DNA of 64,000 nt from Agroathelia rolfsii (Eukaryota; Basidiomycota; Agaricomycetes; Amylocorticiales; Amylocorticiaceae): contig JABRWF010000007.1 in the NCBI GenBank assembly GCA_018343915.1, forward strand, positions 1,550,001 to 1,614,000, read 5' to 3'. The stretch's first letter is position 1; the number at the start of each line of letters is the position of its first letter. Below the pieces are notes generated by a model, which saw nothing but the letters and a program-made list of their open reading frames with translations, searched no databases and was not told the DNA's origin. A program made the position numbers and the translations under genes. This document shows positions 45,627 to 56,493 of the stretch, one piece after another.

Positions 45627-47260
45627 TTATGAGTTCACCTTCCAGAGCGGCCGCCGACGCAGCTTGCGAGTCACATGTACGGCACTTCCGCCCAGATCTT
45701 GCCCACCGAACGCAAGCACCACCGCCTCTTCGGCTCCAGTCCCTCGGGCGATCCCCCGCTTTCTCAGCTCGATCGCATCCTTGGCAAACTTGAATCGCGC
45801 TTGGTCCGAGCCTAAAAAAATTTCATGATCCCATCATCAGCACCGTATAAAAATATCTAATCATTCATTGATGCATCCACCCACCAATATGCAGCGCGGG
45901 TGACTCTATGGCCGCCTTGAACATCTCGAACGGAATCAGCGAGTATATCTGCAACATCGTCTGACGCCCATTCGATGCTGACAGTGCCGACGATGGGCTC
46001 TGCAGCTCTGCCGTCGGTGATATCGGTGTCGGTGGTGCTGTACCATTTGGCGCCATGTCCAGACTGGCCGGCAGTGTCGTGACGAGGAAATCGAATACGT
46101 CGTCCTTCAGCCGTTGCGCATACTGTTCAAAGTTTGGTAGGCGTGTCAACGGCATGGATGGGGATGTATCGCCTCCCTCGGGAGGAGGCGAAGACGCCGC
46201 GACGAAGGAGAGCCAGTCGCGGATGTTTTCGAGGCAAATGGAGCGCTTGCAAACCTCGTACGCGTACGAGCACAGATCGTCCATGCCATCTAGGAAGCAG
46301 CCCGCAGCTAGCACGGCGCGTGCATTCTCGGGTCGGATCAGATTCAGCGAGTGGGAAGAATAAAGGTAGCCGAGGGCTTTTTGTGAAAAAAGGGGCAAGT
46401 AGTTAATTAGCATGGTTGTCCCAATATACTGTTTCCATGACCTCTTGAGGCGCACCTATAGCAAATCCCTATACATTAATCACCATAATCAGTTTATTTA
46501 GTCAATGTAACTTTGTTGTGTGCACGTGGAAATCCGTACCTCTTGGGTAACTTCGGGCTCCTGTGATAAATCCACATAGAGCATCCGCTGGCCATTTGCG
46601 ATCGGTGCTGTAGACATCATGTGCACGAGATAAGGGGAACGAGAGAGAATAATGGCATGTAGACCATAGACATGTTGGAGCACATGCTGAGGGAGGCAGA
46701 ATGATCCTGGTTTGAGTAAGTGTGCTCACTGTGACGGAAAATCAAGTCACTTACGAGCACGGTATCCGAGTAATGCTGTAACATACAAGTATTAGCGTGA
46801 GTTGACACGTCTGATGAAAAAGAGTTGGCGAGAAATGTACTCACACCCGAGTGAAAGCCAGCGTGATAGAGATGATTGACGATTTCCTGATTATGGGAAT
46901 CGAATGGGGGCCTGTGGGAGAGTACGATGAGAAACGTGAATACAAGACTATCTTTGCGACCGAAGCTAGGTGTGTGTCGCGCATGAGGGTAAAGTGTGTC
47001 TGCGACGGGGCGGCACGCGCCTCGATCACGACACGCGTTGAACCCAGCACACGCACACACGCGCACAGTAATGGTGTACGGACGAGCAATAGTAAAGCTA
47101 CTAACTGTGAATAATGATACACGGATGGCCCAGCCCCGTACTCGGACCCATTAACAGAACCGTTCTCGGTAGGTGCCGTCTCTGCCTGCGTCACAGCGGT
47201 ACCGTTGGTGTTGATCGTCGAAAGGCCACTGCTGGATGCCGAGGATGGGGTAGAAGCCAT
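45627..47260 (-). CDS. BTB/POZ-domain protein
   Basis: The Ser/Thr-rich start ASTPSSASSSGLSTINTNGT leads into EIVNHLYHAGFHSG. The BTB fold follows with VYGLHAIILSRSPYLVHMMS, the core helix-strand of POZ domains, continuing through QRMLYVDLSQEPEVTQE, then ALGYLYSSHSLNLIRPENAR, and a BACK-like region with LAAGCFLDGMDDLCSYAYEV. About 400 residues over seven or so exons; the first intron is long (about 200 nt), and the last exon ends at 45627 with a basic tail. BTB proteins of this fungal kind usually act as dimerising adaptors, sometimes for Cul3 ligases; the partner is unknown here. The exon around 46.7 kb is my least certain join. Confidence 0.8.
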
Positions 47261-47610
47261 TTTTTGCGATTGTGTGTAGGCCTGATGGTAATGTTTTTCG
47301 CAGAAATATGAAGTAACCCTGTAGAAGTACAATATAGAAAAAGCAAAGAAGAGAGTAGCAAAAGTATGGCAGAGACAAGAGTGTCTAAGCTTGACCCGGC
47401 AAGTGGAGGCGTTCGCTTGATTCAATGTGACAAGTTCTCACGAGACGTCACAATCGGTCACACTGGGGAAAGCTCGCCAGGACATGGGAAAACTCTGGCC
47501 GATCCATGAGTGTATGACTCGGATATGTATATACCATAGCTATGGCCCAAACACTGACATAAAAAAAAAATCCTACTATCTTCCGGGAAAAACACGCAAT
47601 TGCCAGCTAC
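47261..47610. other. Intergenic, 350 bases
   Basis: BTB promoter and NTAQ1 3' flank; a nine-A run lies near 47563. Nothing else seen. Confidence 0.5.
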
Positions 47611-48921
47611 TTATAGAAGCCCAATCCAACTCCTGAACTCTGCGAGTCCAGATATGACGGTTCCAAATCCAGTTGAGCTCTCCCGCATGTCTACAAATGC
47701 GTCCATCAGATTATTTGTGCAGCCCTGTTCTGAAGCGATGGACCCGCATATGGGTGGGTAAGATGGCAGGGGTGCCTGATAGCTCTGTTGTCCTATCTCG
47801 GGGCTCCCTTCTCCCACTATCTTGAGCTATAATAAAAGAAAACCTCAGCCTTCAGTTATCTTCACAATCTAGATTGTAATATAGCTAACGACGTCATGGC
47901 ACAGGACAAGGAAACAGCTTTCTCACCATGTGCGATCGATCTGAAGCAAAGTGGGCAAGATACATGTCTCCCGGAACGACTCGGAACGAGCTACATGTAA
48001 AAATAAAAAAAGAGGTAAATAGACTGATCTTCTTGATATATGCGCATTGTAAATTTCCCAAGCCTGATGACACTGGAAATCACAGACTCGAAGGGGGACG
48101 CCGGGGGGGGGGGGCTAGCCCGGCCCAGAAGATCACTATGAAGGTTCCCAGTCTCGCCAACATCCCGATGGGAAAAGTATATGACGCAATAATCTGATAA
48201 TGCATGATGTCGATTCATCTTACCTCTGAAAGTTTGGGGGGATCAGCTCTTGGGCTTCTTCGCCGCCAAACGTCTTGGACAGGTAATCTTCACCCGGATT
48301 TTTTTTAATAGCAGCGATATATATATATATATATGAGCGATTGTGCTTGTATATGCCGCCGGCTCTTGCGGGTCAGGATAGGTGATTTGGTGCACACATA
48401 CCGTCATGAGCACATGGATTCGGTAGCGTCGTATCAAAGTCGTAGAACCAGCTTTTGGTACCATCCAGTGCGGTGTGCTTCCTTTTCAGAAGGAGAATAC
48501 AATGGTAATCCCACACCACCGGACGACCCTCGCTTTTAGCTAGGCGCTGATGCCAGAGCGCCACCTTGGGACACGAGGAGATTCATAGGCAAAATGAACA
48601 CACATGCGGTGTGCATCGCACATAGAAACCATACAGACATTTTGCCCGTTTGAGTCTTTAGACAGTTTGCGATCGATAACGTCGACCATGACGTACAGAC
48701 TTGGTTGTATTAGAGACAAAAACAGCGAAGAGATCCCAAGTGGACGCCACATTCTTGTGATTCTGCAAGGCCTGGACAAGAAGCCAAATGTTCTCTTCAC
48801 ACCAGAACCGTGTGTAAATACTATCAGATGGTAGAACAGGAGACAATAAGTCTGTGTTGGCGGCAGAAAGGATAGCAGGCGATGATAGCAGATCCGCAGC
48901 TGGTATGGATGTCCTGATCAT
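47611..48921 (-). CDS. Protein N-terminal glutamine amidohydrolase (NTAQ1)
   Basis: Deamidates N-terminal Gln to Glu in the Arg/N-degron pathway. About 255 residues over five or six exons. The catalytic triad is visible on separate exons: Cys in RFWCEENIWLLVQAL, His in RPVVWDYHCILLL, and Asp in SWFYDFDTTLP. Also present are GEEAQELIPPNFQ, MYLAHFASDRSHM and a Pro-rich final exon ending RSWIGLL. The family signature WDYHV is WDYHC here; the histidine is kept. Two introns are unusual: one holds a 12-G run and another an (AT)9 tract. The start at 48921 is the first ATG in frame. Confidence 0.9.
48103..48114 (+). repeat. Poly-G run (12) inside an NTAQ1 intron
   Basis: Twelve consecutive G on the plus strand, hence C in the transcript, within an intron of roughly 190 nt. 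Confidence 0.8.
48317..48334 (+). repeat. (AT)9 microsatellite inside an NTAQ1 intron
   Basis: Nine perfect AT units, in the intron between the WDYHC exon and the YLSKTFGGEE exon. Confidence 0.85.
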
Positions 48922-49507
48922 GGTGATGGTTTGTCCACAAGGAGCAAATAGGAGAGATAATCATCATCTCCAATCGTTCATCATCAAGGGTTCCAAGGCA
49001 TGTCGAACAAAATGGACGATTGGGTATATACGGATAAGTAATTTAAACATTCTGGAAAGCAGTAAGGTTATGTATCGTATTGATATTCGGTCAATGACTG
49101 ATACCGATAGTCATGGCTAATAAATATGTTTATCACTGCAAAGTCCCAATACACATATATACGTCACCGACGGATCTCCAAGAGATAGCCTGAATTTGAT
49201 ACCAGAACGACCACTGGGGGTTCCTTGGCGATTAGGAACCGGTGTTATCCGCAAACCATCCGGCAGCTCGCTCCATGCCGTCATTCTCATGATTGCTGAT
49301 ACTGATGGCTTTATGACCTGTTTTCATACTAATTCTTCTTCCTTGCATATTCTTACACACTACAAGCAAGAAAGGAACAAATGAAATCAGGACCCAGGAA
49401 GATTATTTGAGAAATGTCCCGGGCGAGTGCGAGCACTCAACATCCAGGAATAAGTGAAGACTCACACAGTCTCATATTTTTTCTTCTCTCGCTTCAGATT
49501 ATGGCGA
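48922..49507. other. Intergenic, 586 bases
   Basis: No gene seen on either strand; presumed NTAQ1 promoter and 3' flank of the next minus-strand gene. Confidence 0.5.
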
Positions 49508-49897
49508 TCAAGCCTTGGGTGCCGACGCCGTTGAGGCGACTGGGGGGATGACCGGCGGCATCGTACGTTTCCTCAGCACAGCCTCAAGCTCCGGTTCAGA
49601 GTCTGCCCGCTCAAAGACGGCGCGTGGTGCGCGCATGCGAGATTGTGGGGCAGCGAGGGGGGGTGATCTGCTCGGTGTACGCTGGGGACTGCGTGAGGAA
49701 GAAACACTGGGTGGTCTTGCATTGCTAAACCGTGCTAATGGGATATCACTGGTGGGTATTTGGGGGTATGTTGCCGCGGTACCCGGCTGAGCGCCGTACA
49801 ATGAAGGCTGAGGTGGTGGTGGCATCACACCCGAGCTGTTAGTGAATGGGTGCGTTGCAAACGGATTGAAGTTGGCAAGGAGCTCAGATTGGGACAT
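49508..49897 (-). CDS. Hypothetical 129-aa Pro/Ser-rich protein
   Basis: Not recognised. A single frame from the ATG at 49897 reads MSQSELLANFNPFATHPFTN, then Pro-rich and Ser/Arg-rich stretches (SSSRSPQRTPSRSPP) and a short charged segment FERADSEPELEAVLRKR before an Ala/Pro tail ending SAPKA. The NPF tripeptide near residue 11 is the ligand of EH-domain endocytic proteins, and RSP/TPS sites are kinase-like, but both occur by chance in such sequence. No intron is needed. Disordered throughout; moderate support as a real gene. Confidence 0.5.
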   Translation of the reverse strand: MSQSELLANFNPFATHPFTNSSGVMPPPPQPSLYGAQPGTAATYPQIPTSDIPLARFSNARPPSVSSSRSPQRTPSRSPPLAAPQSRMRAPRAVFERADSEPELEAVLRKRTMPPVIPPVASTASAPKA

Positions 49898-50760
49898 GAT
49901 TGTGGGGGGGCAGAATGCGGGGAAGGCAAGTAGACTGGGGGTGTTGCTAGCATAGCTCAAGGTGCTCCTTAAGTACTTGTCTCGATGAGGGCCAACAAGA
50001 CTTGGACAGGAGAACGAACTGAAACGGAGGCGAGCGTTGGACGGTGTTTTGCCGGCGCTGCCGGCGCGAGCGCTCTGCTCAGATCCCTAGATGTCATCGG
50101 GCTGTCCAAATCTTGTAATAAATTATCTTTTACTAATAATAAATATTTATCAGTTCACATAATGTCACATGCACTTTCCATATATGATCAAAGAGATAGG
50201 CGACTTTCAACATTGGGGTACTTCATATGGACAGATCGACATGCTAAAATACAATATATAATAATTAGGATGCCAACGCACTGTAGCGAGGCCGAGGATG
50301 TGAGATGCGATGCACCTCATGTTCCGCACATTTGGTGGCATTTCTAGTTCCCTAGTTTCATATCGCATTCATGCAACATCCCCGCCGTAGTTGCGAGGTA
50401 ATAAGTCCCGAGAGATCGGTCGCTAACTCTCCAGTCACGCTACACACGCCCTCTCAGTGTTTACCTGTGCACACGGACCAGGTCCTGTAAATAGGCCATA
50501 TCATTATCCATTGGGCTATAACCGCGAGGCATTTTACAAGATCACTAAATATGATGAGCACGGTATGCAGGTCAACCCTTGAGAACTCGCATCAAATCTG
50601 ACACATTCTATTACGACCATTATTATATGTATCAAGCCTGACCGGAGCTTGGGCTATTTAAACAACCAAGCTCAAGGCGGTTCAGGGGTAAGTAAGACGA
50701 AATCTCGGTAAAATGCAATTACTTGCGGACCAAGGACCGAACAGCTGACAAATTCCCTTC
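49898..50760. other. Intergenic, 863 bases
   Basis: AT-rich towards 50.1-50.3 kb. No exon chain, RNA fold or repeat recognised. Confidence 0.5.
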
Positions 50761-51936
50761 TTAGACACGAGATAACAAGCAAGCAACGCTACCGAGTTGC
50801 CTGCGGACATCATGATAGTCTACATCATGTGCTATATCAAAGGGGTACAACATCAGTGATTGGCCATGGCAGCAGACTAAGGTATAAGATGGGAGACACG
50901 TAAATGAAGTGATACATACTGTCTTCGACCTCGCCCCATCTTTCGATTTGGCTATTAACTTCGACTTGGGCAGCCAATGCCGCTTGTTCAACAGTTAAGT
51001 GTCGTTTTACGAGAGCCAAGGCAACAAGGAATGACTTTGTCGTATACGTCGCACGCTCAAGGGCTAGTGATAGGGGTCTTAAACTCGGTCATCTGATCAC
51101 GCTTAACACATGAAGCGGGCATACCGGCCATCTCCCATGCATCAAGTTTGGACATAACTTGATCGAATTTTTCCTTGCTGGCAGTCGGCTGTGAGGCGAA
51201 AAGAACACCCTTAAAGACATTGATCTCTACGCCGAACTCGCTTTTAACCCAGTCTATTAAAGGAATCCAGTGTTCGTCTTGCAGGCGGACGAGGGGATCG
51301 GGGAAGTCTTCATGGAAGCTGAGTGGTTAAGCAGTTGGTCTGTTACGTGTACACGGCTCAGCGGGGAAAGAGACATACCAAATAGTGTCCGTATCAAAGT
51401 ATTTCAAGAGGGATGCCCGAACAGCGGCCCTTGTCGTCTCGTCTCCCAATGAATCAATGGCTCTCGAAACCAACGACGTCTAAAACACTGATATAAAGAC
51501 GTGATACAATGGTTCGAACTCATCAAGAAGAGCGTACCATGGGCAACGCATGAGGCTTAATAAGACTCTCCTGGTTCTCCCACTCCGTTGCAATAAGGGC
51601 AGCAACGACTTTTTGGTTTTCAGGCAGAAGCAGCACATTGCCCGAGGGCGTTTTTAGGGGTCGTTTGTCTAATGTAACAGTGATTCCATTGGTCTTGTGC
51701 TCAATGCCCACAGTCTTCCAGAACCTTTTCCAAGTCGCCTGAGCACCTGCAGGATTCATAAGCAGCCATTAGACCACGGAAAAAGCCGACTTGCGATTGG
51801 TCTCTGAGATGGCAGGCCCGTCTGGTTGAGCCGCCGCTGTTGCCTGGAACCTGACGCCGAAAGCTGGGACAGGCCGCAGTGACCTGTGAGCAAGACGGGA
51901 GAGGTGCGAGGAGCGTTGGCGTATTATGGAATACAT
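50761..51936 (-). CDS. atp12: ATP synthase F1 assembly chaperone ATP12
   Basis: Mitochondrial chaperone for the F1 alpha subunit. The N terminus MYSIIRQRSSHLSRLAHRSL is a typical matrix presequence, basic and without acids. Mature motifs are RFWKTVGIEHKTNGITVTLD, RPLKTPSGNVLLLPENQKVV, and ALIATEWENQESLIKPHALP, the ATP12 core; a middle block has DSLGDETTRAAVRASLLKYF and HEDFPDPLVRLQDEHW; the C terminus continues AAQVEVNSQIERWGEVED and ends in CLLSRV. About 290 residues in five or six exons. The ATG at 51936 is preferred over an in-frame codon upstream because it begins the presequence. Divergent from MSH3 with 165 bp between starts. Confidence 0.93.
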
Positions 51937-52101
51937 GTCGGCGAGAGAGACAAGTCTTTTAGACTCCGAAACGCGTCGACCCACGCGTCAATTATGTAGC
52001 AAATTACGAGAATACTACATTTAAACACCAATAAACAAGAATGGGGTAATAAACATTTTTGTCGATTGCAACTGCTACTGGTGTGAATACTTTGCGTATT
52101 G
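51937..52101. promoter_or_regulatory. Shared divergent promoter, ATP12 / MSH3
   Basis: 165 bp between opposing start codons; no discrete element assigned. Confidence 0.5.
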
Positions 52102-55100
52102 ATGGTCAAGCCTAGCGATCCCCAGCCGACGATATCGTCGTTTTTCTCTCAGAAATCTACACCAAACACCTCTCCTCAAAAAAGCTCTACACAAGCTTCG
52201 TCTTCTTCTACTGGCAGACGTTCCCATTCTCAGACGGACCAGACTCCAATTGACCTCACACTCGATTCCGACTCTGAGGCACCTCCTGTCAAGAAGAAGA
52301 AAAAGATATCTCATAGCCCTGAGTCTGAGGAAAGCGTTGAACCAGAAAGTGGTTCTCAATGGAGATACACCTCGAACACACTGGCAGAGCAGTCAAGTTC
52401 TACCACTTCTGCTATGAAGGTCCCCCCCATACCTCATGATATAGCTTTCAAAAAACGTCAAATGGCGATCAGAAAAAGGCTTTTGGAGGACAACAACCCT
52501 TTTATTAGAAAATCGAGTGTTGAGGTTCCATTCGAACACAAGGAGGCTTCTGATGAAGCAAGCGACAATAGCTCGGATAGCGAGTTTCGAGGCATCATGG
52601 ATGCCTTCAAAAGCTCATCTGCCAAAGGGAAAGCTCGAGCTGTTAAGACTTTGCCAACGAAGCCTTCTGTTTTCTCAGAAGAAATCGGTCCAAGTGGAGA
52701 GCCTTATACGCCACTAGAGAAACAAGTACATCGACGTGGCTTTCTTCCTCATTTACCAGTCTTCTAATATACAGTCAGATTTTAACGTTGAAGAAAGAGA
52801 ACCCTGGAACGATACTGATGGTCGAGGTTGGCTACAAATACCGGTTCTTTGGCGAAGATGCACAGGCAAGTGATACAAATCTCGTCTCGTGCAATCGTTA
52901 ACTCTGGAAAACCTTAAAGGTTGCTTCGAAGGAGTTGGGGATCGTCTGTTTCCCGGACCGAAACTTTCTTACTGCGGGGATTCCAGTACATCGGCGGGAC
53001 GTCCATTTGAAGAAGTATGTATGACGAAGAACTTCCTTTTAATGACGTCTAATTTATGGATTGCACTTCAAAGACTGCTGTCTCAGGGTTACCGAGTCGG
53101 GATAGTTGGTCAAACTGAGACTGCAGCACTCAAGAAGGCCAGCGATAATCGCAATGCACCTTTCGAGCGTGCAGTAACTGATGTCTATACTGCCGTAACG
53201 TAAAGTGATATTCTCCGCGAAACCACTATCACGAATATTTATGCCCCTTGCTCAGATATGTTGATGAACTTGACTCTGTAGACGATCTTGAGCGATATAC
53301 ACCACCTCCTCTCATGTGTCTTGTCGAAAATCTAAGAGGGGGCATGGGCGCTGACGATTTGGTTAAGATCGGTATGCTTGCGATAACTCCAAGCACTGGT
53401 GATATCGTTTGGGATGATTTTGAGGGTGGGTCATTTAAACGATTGATCACTGCCCATTTGCTCGAATTTTCTGTAATAGATTCTCACATGAGAATTGAAC
53501 TCGAGGTAAAGTGCCCTATTATAAGTAATATCCACCTTTTATGATAAGTTAAAATTTCCAGACACGTATGGCACATATAAATCCCTCTGAGCTTCTGCTT
53601 CCAGCGAAAGGACTCAGCGGGCCGACAGAGAAAATGCTCAAATATTTCTCCGAGTAAGCCTCGTATAATACTCCAATGTTTAGTCTCTAATTATCCTCAG
53701 AGCCGCGAATGGTATCAACAAATTCCGCACAGAGCGGATGAACCAAGACCTATCTTACAGCGAAGCTTTTTCTTACGTTTCCGAATTTTATGCGACAAAG
53801 GCACCGGCGGCAGGTACATCGAATAACACCAAGTCTGACGAGCTCATAGCTGTCGTAACAGGCTTCCCGAAGCCTGTCGTGATCGCCCTTGCAATGTCCA
53901 TTAAGCACTTGTCCATATTTGGCTTGGCCGATGCTCTTCTCCAAGCACAGTTTTTTGAAAAGTTCACCCAAAGGGCGCACATGCTATTGAATGGGAATAC
54001 GCTTACTAATCTAGAGATATATCGCAATCAAACCAACTTAACTACTCATGGTTCTCTAATATGGATTCTCGACAAGACACAGACTAGATTTGGTGCACGC
54101 TTACTACAAAAATGGTTAGGAAAACCATTAATAGATCAAGTGTAATCTTTCAGACTTTTCATACGAGAACTAGCAGCTAAATAATTTTTTAGCCAGCTGA
54201 GGGCGCGCCTGGATGCGATCCATGAGATTATATCTAGCCCATCTGACAAGCTTATTATCTTACGTGCTCTATTAAGAGGAGCACCTGACCTTGCTAAAGG
54301 TCTATGTCGTATTCAATACGGCAAGGTGCGTCTATCTTTGACTGGGGGTTGGTGGATATAACTTAATAATCAGCAAACATAGTGTACGCCTCAAGAGTTA
54401 GTTGTCTTGATCAAATACTTCAAGAAGGCTGCCGTAGCCTTTGAGTCTTTCGATAACTCTACAGACATTGGATTCAAGTCGGATCTTTTAAACGACATAA
54501 TCTACTCTTTAGTTATCCTTCAAAACCCGATAAAAGAACTTGAGGGCATGGTTCTACTTCGGGAAGCTTTACAAGGGAATAAAAGCAAAATGTATGTTGA
54601 CGCCGAGAAATACCCGGAGCTCCAAGAGCTTGATGGAGTGAGTTAGGCATGTATTTCCGCGTGCTTCGAGTAAACTGATTAGACTATTAGGCTATACAAC
54701 TTGTGTTATACGAGTTGGAGGAAGAACTTAAATCTAGTGTGTTGCATTAGTGCATTCTATAAAACGACGGGTTGACAAATGATCAGTTAAAAAGTTGCTC
54801 AAGCGACCGTCTTTGAAATGGACAACATACATGCAAGAAGAGGTTTAGCAAATGGTTCCCTGCCTTATCACATCGTTTATTTATTCTCCTTTATACTCTA
54901 GTACGTTATAGAACTCGCGAAGACGGATCGTGCACCTGTCCCACTGACGTGGACTCTTTTGTCGAGGTGTGTATTCACCAATTTTCATATATTTTGTGTA
55001 CTGAATGTGATATAGTACGAAGACTGTCGTACGATATCACACTCCAGAAGTCAAGAAGTATATCGGCGAACTAGCAAGATATCGTGAATCACTTGAAGCC

Positions 55101-56482
55101 GCCGCAGACCAGGCCTACTTGCGCTTCTTGAAAGATATTACGGACACATACTATGTTGTAATGCGAAATGCGGTGAAAAGTTTGGCTAACGCGGACTGTC
55201 TCATGAGCTTGGTACAAGTAGCATCTCAAGAGGGATACGTTCAGCCGCAGTTTACTAGTGGAAACGAGCTCGAAATCATCGATGGCCGACACCCTATGAT
55301 AGAAGTTCTTAAATCTGATCCCTTTGTGCCCAATTCTTGTATTATGGGAGGGGCATCACAATCGACGGTCATAATCACTGGTCCCAACATGGGAGGTAGA
55401 TATAAGCTCTGTTCTATCTTTTTTCTTCTACTCTTTAGCTTATTTCCCCAAGGCAAAAGTTCTGCTGTTCGTATGATTGCTTTGATATGCATCATGGCGC
55501 AGCTAGGTGACACCGCATCCACACTTAAACAAACATTATACTTACCTGTATTTAGGATCATATGTGCCTGCAACGAGTGTTCGACTCGGTATGCTAGATA
55601 GCATACTGACTAGGATGGGAGGTAATGTGTACCCCTTTGTGATTATAATCAATTATTGACTTCCTATGCTTAGCATCCGATGAACTTGTTAGAGGCAAGT
55701 CGACCTTTATGGTTGAGGTACGTCACTTTGTGAATATAACATTTCATACTACTTTCTCATTCTTGAACATCCAGATGTCCGAGACCAGTGAAATTCTATG
55801 TACGGCAACCGAGAAAAGCCTTGTTATCCTTGATGAGGTGCGTTTCAGACCAAATACAAACTGTAGTTCGCTCATGAATGACAAATAATCCTTCTATAGC
55901 TTGGCCGAGGGACATCTACCTTCGACGGGGTAAGTGGGTATCTTCCGCTTCGTTGTTCCTTCTAACTTGCGTTTTGGATCAGATGGCGATCGCAAGCGCT
56001 ACTCTCGAGCATCTAATCCAAAATGTCCGGTGTAAAACGCTCTTCATCACTCACTACCCACTTATAGCCTCGGAGATGGAGAAGAAACATCCCGAACAAG
56101 TACGGAACATGTACATGGGATTCACTGAAGATACCCGTGTAGACGGTCGTCGAGAAATCACATTCTTGTACAGATTAACACAAGGCATTGCTCTGGAGTC
56201 GTTTGGCATCGAATGTGCTCGGCTGGCAGGATTATCCGAGTCGTTGTTAAATGTAGCTATTGCAAATTCTTCAGATATGCGCAAACAAGTCGAGGGGCGC
56301 GCCAAAAGAGTCCGGTAGGCGTCACCTGCTTATAATTCAAATAGCGCTTCACAACCAGCTCACCATCATCTAGTGTACACAAGGCGCTGGATTTAATACA
56401 TCGTTGCCTGACGGAACCAACGACTTCAATCAACATGCTTAGAAATCTCCGACAAATAGTACATAAATTTGAGACAAGTTAG
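52102..56482 (+). CDS. msh3: DNA mismatch repair protein MSH3
   Basis: MutS homologue that with MSH2 (MutS-beta) recognises insertion/deletion loops. The N terminus carries a PCNA-binding PIP box, QPTISSFF, at residues 8-15, in a disordered, charged region. The mismatch-binding domain has MVEVGYKYRFFGEDA; the connector and lever follow. The ATPase has Walker A GPNMGGKSS, interrupted by an intron inside the glycine pair, then MAQLGSYVPATSVRLGMLDS, the ABC signature STFMVEMSET, Walker B VILDELGRGTSTFDG and the switch His in TLFITHYPLIA. Roughly 1,100 residues in close to twenty exons; the last exon ends VHKFETS. All catalytic motifs are intact. The tract of sequential small exons is normal for this gene. 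Confidence 0.95.
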
Positions 56483-56493
56483 TCGACAACTAA

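Noticed and set aside
45539..45793. Plus-strand frame before the BTB gene
   Set aside because: Antisense to the last BTB exon, which fits the minus-strand gene by splicing.
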